Under the pieces are notes generated by a model. That model was not told where the DNA came from and did not search any database. It worked only from the letters and a program-made list of their open reading frames with translations. The translations under genes and the position numbers were made by a program. A stretch of DNA of 7,064 bases from Desulfuromonadaceae bacterium GWC2_58_13 (lineage in GTDB: Bacteria; Desulfobacterota; Desulfuromonadia; Desulfuromonadales; Trichloromonadaceae): the NCBI GenBank assembly GCA_001825565.1, contig MHXM01000130.1:1-7064 (forward strand), given 5' to 3'. Shown piece after piece: positions 4,996 to 7,064 of this stretch (the stretch's first letter is position 1; every line of letters begins with the position of its first letter).

Positions 4996-5976
4996 TTGTT
5001 CAAAATTCACGATATCGCCGAAGGGGTAAAGCAGGGCCAGATGCGCGCTCTGGCCAAGGCCATCACGCTGATCGAAAGCCGCAACCTCGACCATTCCCTG
5101 GCGGCGACCGCACTTCTCGATGAACTTCTTCCCTGTTCGGGAAACTCGATCCGCATCGGTATATCCGGGGTTCCCGGGGTCGGCAAGAGCACCTTTATCG
5201 AGGTGCTCGGTCTGCACCTGACCGCCAGCGGCCACAAAGTCGCCGTGCTGGCGGTCGATCCCAGTTCCCAACGTTCCGGCGGCAGCATTCTCGGCGACAA
5301 GACCCGCATGGAGATGCTGTCGCGCGATCCCCAAGCCTTTATCCGTCCATCCCCGGCGGGTAGCACCCTCGGCGGGGTAGCGCGCAAGACCCGCGAAACC
5401 ATGCTCCTTTGCGAAGCTGCCGGTTACGACGTGGTGATGGTCGAGACGGTGGGGGTTGGACAGTCGGAAATCACCGTCGCTTCGATGGTCGACTTTTTCA
5501 TGCTGCTGCAGCTACCCGGCGCCGGTGACGAATTGCAGGGGATAAAAAAAGGAGTGGTGGAGATCGCCGACGCCATCCTCATCAACAAAGCCGAAGGGGA
5601 AAACCGTCCCCGGGCCGAGTTGGCCCGCCAGCAGTACGTCAATGCCCTGCATCTGCTCAAACCGAAAAGCGCCCATTGGTCGGTTCCGGCGCTGTTATGC
5701 AGCGCCCTCCACGGCGAAGGGATCGAACAGGCCTGGCAGGCGGTACTCGATTTCCGGGAGGCGATGAAGGCCAGCGGAGAGTTCGAGAGAAAGCGTCGGA
5801 TGCAGGCAACCGACTGGATGTGGACCCTGGTGATGGAGGATCTCAAGGTGTTGTTTTTGCGCGACCCTAATGTTCTGGCGTTGCTCAATGAGGTTCTGAC
5901 CGCCGTCGACCGGGGTGTCGCCACGCCCGGCGCCGCCGCGCGAAAATTGCTGGATGCGTTCAAGAAAGGGATGTAG
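4996..5976 (+). CDS. meaB: MeaB/ArgK-type G-protein chaperone of methylmalonyl-CoA mutase
   Basis: MeaB is a cytoplasmic GTPase that binds methylmalonyl-CoA mutase, gates cofactor loading and protects the enzyme from inactivation. From the TTG start the protein has 326 residues, normal for the family. Visible motifs are the Walker A/G1 loop GVPGVGKST (58-66), AVDPSSQRSGGSILGDKTRM (86-105, with Asp88), the Walker B/switch region DVVMVETVGVGQSE (145-158) and the family-typical GAGDELQGIKKGVVEIAD (175-192). The C-terminal segment (about 265-326) is the helical dimerisation extension. The G4 motif reads NKAE (197-200) instead of the usual NKxD, a conservative change at the guanine-specifying position. 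The start was chosen for its GAGG site and because the longer frame from 4873 would translate a palindromic repeat. The gene follows the mutase by 162 bp and precedes the epimerase by 81 bp. Confidence 0.95.
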   Translation: MFKIHDIAEGVKQGQMRALAKAITLIESRNLDHSLAATALLDELLPCSGNSIRIGISGVPGVGKSTFIEVLGLHLTASGHKVAVLAVDPSSQRSGGSILGDKTRMEMLSRDPQAFIRPSPAGSTLGGVARKTRETMLLCEAAGYDVVMVETVGVGQSEITVASMVDFFMLLQLPGAGDELQGIKKGVVEIADAILINKAEGENRPRAELARQQYVNALHLLKPKSAHWSVPALLCSALHGEGIEQAWQAVLDFREAMKASGEFERKRRMQATDWMWTLVMEDLKVLFLRDPNVLALLNEVLTAVDRGVATPGAAARKLLDAFKKGM

Positions 5977-6045
5977 CGGCGATTCCCGATCCGCCCATAC
6001 GGGATTAATGACAATTCCCACCAAATCCGAACACTTCCCTAACAA

Positions 6046-6052
6046 TAAGGAG
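6046..6052 (+). promoter_or_regulatory. Strong ribosome binding site of the epimerase gene
   Basis: TAAGGAG lies 5 nt before the ATG at 6058, a near-perfect Shine-Dalgarno sequence and the strongest in the window. Confidence 0.75.
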
Positions 6053-6057
6053 TCAAC

Positions 6058-6462
6058 ATGACGAAGTTAATCAACCATGTCGGCATTGCCGTAAAGAGCC
6101 TGGAATCGTCCATTCCTTTTTATCGAGACGTTCTGGGGATGACTTTTGAGGGGACCGAAGAAGTGGTTGAGCAGAAAGTGCGAGTTGCGTTTCTTGCGGT
6201 GGGCGAAAGCCGCATCGAACTTCTCGAGCCGACTTCCGAGGATTCGCCCGTGGCCAAACATCTCGAAAAAAATGGCGAAGGGGTTCACCATCTCGCATAT
6301 CAGGTCGACGATATCGTAAAAACCCTTGAAAAACTCAAGTCCGCGGGAGTTCGCCTGATCGATGAAAAGCCGCGTCATGGCGCCCATCACAGTTTGATCG
6401 CATTTTTACACCCCAAGGCAACCGGTGGGGTTTTGACCGAGATATGCCAGATGAAAAAATAA
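6058..6462 (+). CDS. mce: Methylmalonyl-CoA epimerase (VOC/glyoxalase superfamily)
   Basis: The enzyme interconverts (S)- and (R)-methylmalonyl-CoA, linking propionyl-CoA carboxylation to the mutase. The protein has 134 residues, the usual length, in two vicinal-oxygen-chelate half-repeats: LINHVGIAVKSLESSIPFYRDVLGM (about 4-28) and GEGVHHLAYQVDDIVKTLEKL (about 73-93). Likely metal ligands are His7, Glu54 (in RIELLEP), His78 (in GVHHLAYQV) and Glu128 (in GVLTEICQ); the Propionibacterium enzyme has Gln at the second site, and Glu there is common in other bacteria from memory. ATGGGVLTE-type C-terminal signature is present as ATGGVLTEICQ. The gene is third in the plus-strand series after mutase and meaB and has its own strong ribosome binding site. 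A terminator-like element overlaps its stop codon. Codon use is somewhat less GC-biased than in mutase and meaB. Confidence 0.95.
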   Translation: MTKLINHVGIAVKSLESSIPFYRDVLGMTFEGTEEVVEQKVRVAFLAVGESRIELLEPTSEDSPVAKHLEKNGEGVHHLAYQVDDIVKTLEKLKSAGVRLIDEKPRHGAHHSLIAFLHPKATGGVLTEICQMKK

Positions 6463-6485
6463 AACAGAACAGTGTTTTTTATTTT
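6461..6485 (+). terminator. Weak AT-rich terminator-like element after the epimerase
   Basis: AAAACA (6461-6466), loop GAACAG and TGTTTT (6473-6478) form a 6-bp stem that begins in the stop codon and is followed by TTATTTT. The T tract is good, but the stem has only one G-C pair, so termination here is doubtful. Confidence 0.3.
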
Positions 6486-6543
6486 AAGTTGGCTATAAAG
6501 CAATGCAATTCCCGGACCTTAATGGATGGTTTGAATTTTTGCC

Positions 6544-6571
6544 TTGACATTGTCCGTGATGAAAATATACT
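6544..6571 (+). promoter_or_regulatory. Strong sigma70-like promoter, distal, upstream of the redoxin gene
   Basis: A perfect TTGACA (6544-6549), a 16-nt spacer and TATACT (6566-6571, five of six) make this the best sigma70-type match I see in the window. Transcription would start near 6578, leaving a leader of about 107 nt before the ATG at 6686. Confidence 0.6.
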
Positions 6572-6612
6572 GGCGTCCTCTTTTAGTAAAACAATAATTG
6601 GGCTTGAATTTC

Positions 6613-6640
6613 TTGACTTGATGGTGGTGGTTGTTACACT
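6613..6640 (+). promoter_or_regulatory. Second sigma70-like promoter, proximal, upstream of the redoxin gene
   Basis: TTGACT (6613-6618), a 16-nt spacer and TACACT (6635-6640). Each box is one or two bases from consensus. It would start transcription near 6647, about 39 nt before the ATG. Together with the distal one it suggests tandem promoters separating this gene from the methylmalonyl-CoA operon. Confidence 0.45.
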
Positions 6641-6685
6641 GAACCACGGAATTTACAGTGCTTTCGACCATCTATGGGAGTTCAT

Positions 6686-7064
6686 ATGAAAAAGGTGCTT
6701 CTTACCAGCTCACTGGCCCTTCTTTTTCTGGTAGTAACCGCACTCTCGATTGGTGCGGTCGAAATCGGCGCATCTCCTCCCGATATCCAACTCAAGGACA
6801 TCGATGGCCGGGACTTTCGGCTGTCCGATCACAAGGGCGAGTTGCTTATCCTGAAACTGGCGACGACCTGGTGCCCAACCTGCCGTCAGCAGAACGCCGA
6901 ATTCCACGAATTGGCTGAATTCCTCAAGGAAAAAAATATCCGCATCGTCGAGGTTTTTCTCCAGGATTCGGAAAAGATGGTTCGTGACTATCTGGCCGGT
7001 GAAAAGTTCGATTCGCCGTTCAACGCCATGCTGGATAACGGCCAGGCGCTCAGTGCCTATAATG
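6686..7064 (+). CDS. Exported thioredoxin-fold protein of the TlpA/redoxin type, N-terminal 126 residues (3' end beyond right edge)
   Basis: The frame stays open to the edge. The first 24 or so residues are a signal peptide: MKK, a hydrophobic core (VLLTSSLALLFLVVTALSIGA), then the mature part. A single lipobox cysteine is absent, so it is probably a periplasmic protein or anchored by its uncleaved N-terminus. The mature region starts GASPPDIQLKDIDGRDFRLSDHKGE (about 28-52), typical of AhpC/TSA-redoxin and TlpA-like proteins. The catalytic motif W62-CPTC (Cys63, Cys66) is followed by the long helix RQQNAEFHELAEFLKEK (67-83). Such proteins reduce disulfides in the periplasm, often for cytochrome c maturation or outer-membrane redox proteins; the specific partner cannot be told. 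GGGAG 5 nt upstream supports this ATG over an in-frame ATG 12 nt earlier (6674), which overlaps that site. Tandem promoters lie just upstream. Confidence 0.88.
   Translation, partial: MKKVLLTSSLALLFLVVTALSIGAVEIGASPPDIQLKDIDGRDFRLSDHKGELLILKLATTWCPTCRQQNAEFHELAEFLKEKNIRIVEVFLQDSEKMVRDYLAGEKFDSPFNAMLDNGQALSAYN

Noticed and set aside
5984..6006. Terminator between meaB and epimerase
   Set aside because: Only a short TCCCG/CGGGA pairing with a long loop and no T tract; co-transcription is more likely.
6444..6689. 81-codon frame after the epimerase
   Set aside because: It begins inside mce, runs through the promoter region of the next gene, has no ribosome binding site and resembles no protein.

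Overview
The window looks like ordinary chromosomal DNA from a fairly GC-rich, menaquinone-making, probably anaerobic bacterium. I favour a deltaproteobacterium of the Desulfuromonas/Geobacter/Pelobacter type. This is inferred from the combination of a futalosine-pathway gene, a single-chain methylmalonyl-CoA mutase, MeaB and epimerase, and an exported thioredoxin-like protein; no marker gene fixes the taxon.

Left part (1-1592, minus strand). The 5' part of a futalosine hydrolase gene (mqnB, menaquinone synthesis) runs off the left edge. Upstream of it on the same strand is a 371-residue acidic cytoplasmic protein that I do not recognise. A 380-bp divergent intergenic region (1593-1972) carries a sigma70-like promoter in each direction, and its right third is strikingly AT-rich.

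Central part (1973-6462, plus strand). This is a methylmalonyl-CoA module: an XRE-cupin transcriptional regulator, the 714-residue B12-dependent methylmalonyl-CoA mutase (scpA/mcm), its GTPase chaperone MeaB, and methylmalonyl-CoA epimerase. Together the enzymes interconvert (S)-methylmalonyl-CoA, (R)-methylmalonyl-CoA and succinyl-CoA, while MeaB guards the B12 cofactor of the mutase. This serves propionate/propionyl-CoA oxidation or, in reverse, propionate formation. The carboxylase or transcarboxylase step is not in the window. The regulator lies directly upstream and is the obvious candidate controller; a tandem 17-bp repeat just before the mutase gene is a candidate binding site.

Between mutase and meaB sits a cluster of three GTAG-plus-hairpin palindromes, two of them arranged as an inverted pair (a REPIN-like element). 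It creates a misleading upstream ATG in frame with meaB, whose real start is most likely a TTG with a good ribosome binding site.

Right part (6463-7064). After the epimerase come a weak terminator-like element and two tandem sigma70-like promoters. They lead into a signal-peptide-bearing TlpA/redoxin-type thioredoxin-fold protein (WCPTC motif), cut by the right edge.

I found no clear sign of a novel defence, mobile or RNA system. The most interesting items are the REPIN-like cluster inside the operon, the candidate operator of the mutase gene, an Asp-to-Glu change in the G4 motif of MeaB, and the unrecognised 371-residue protein.
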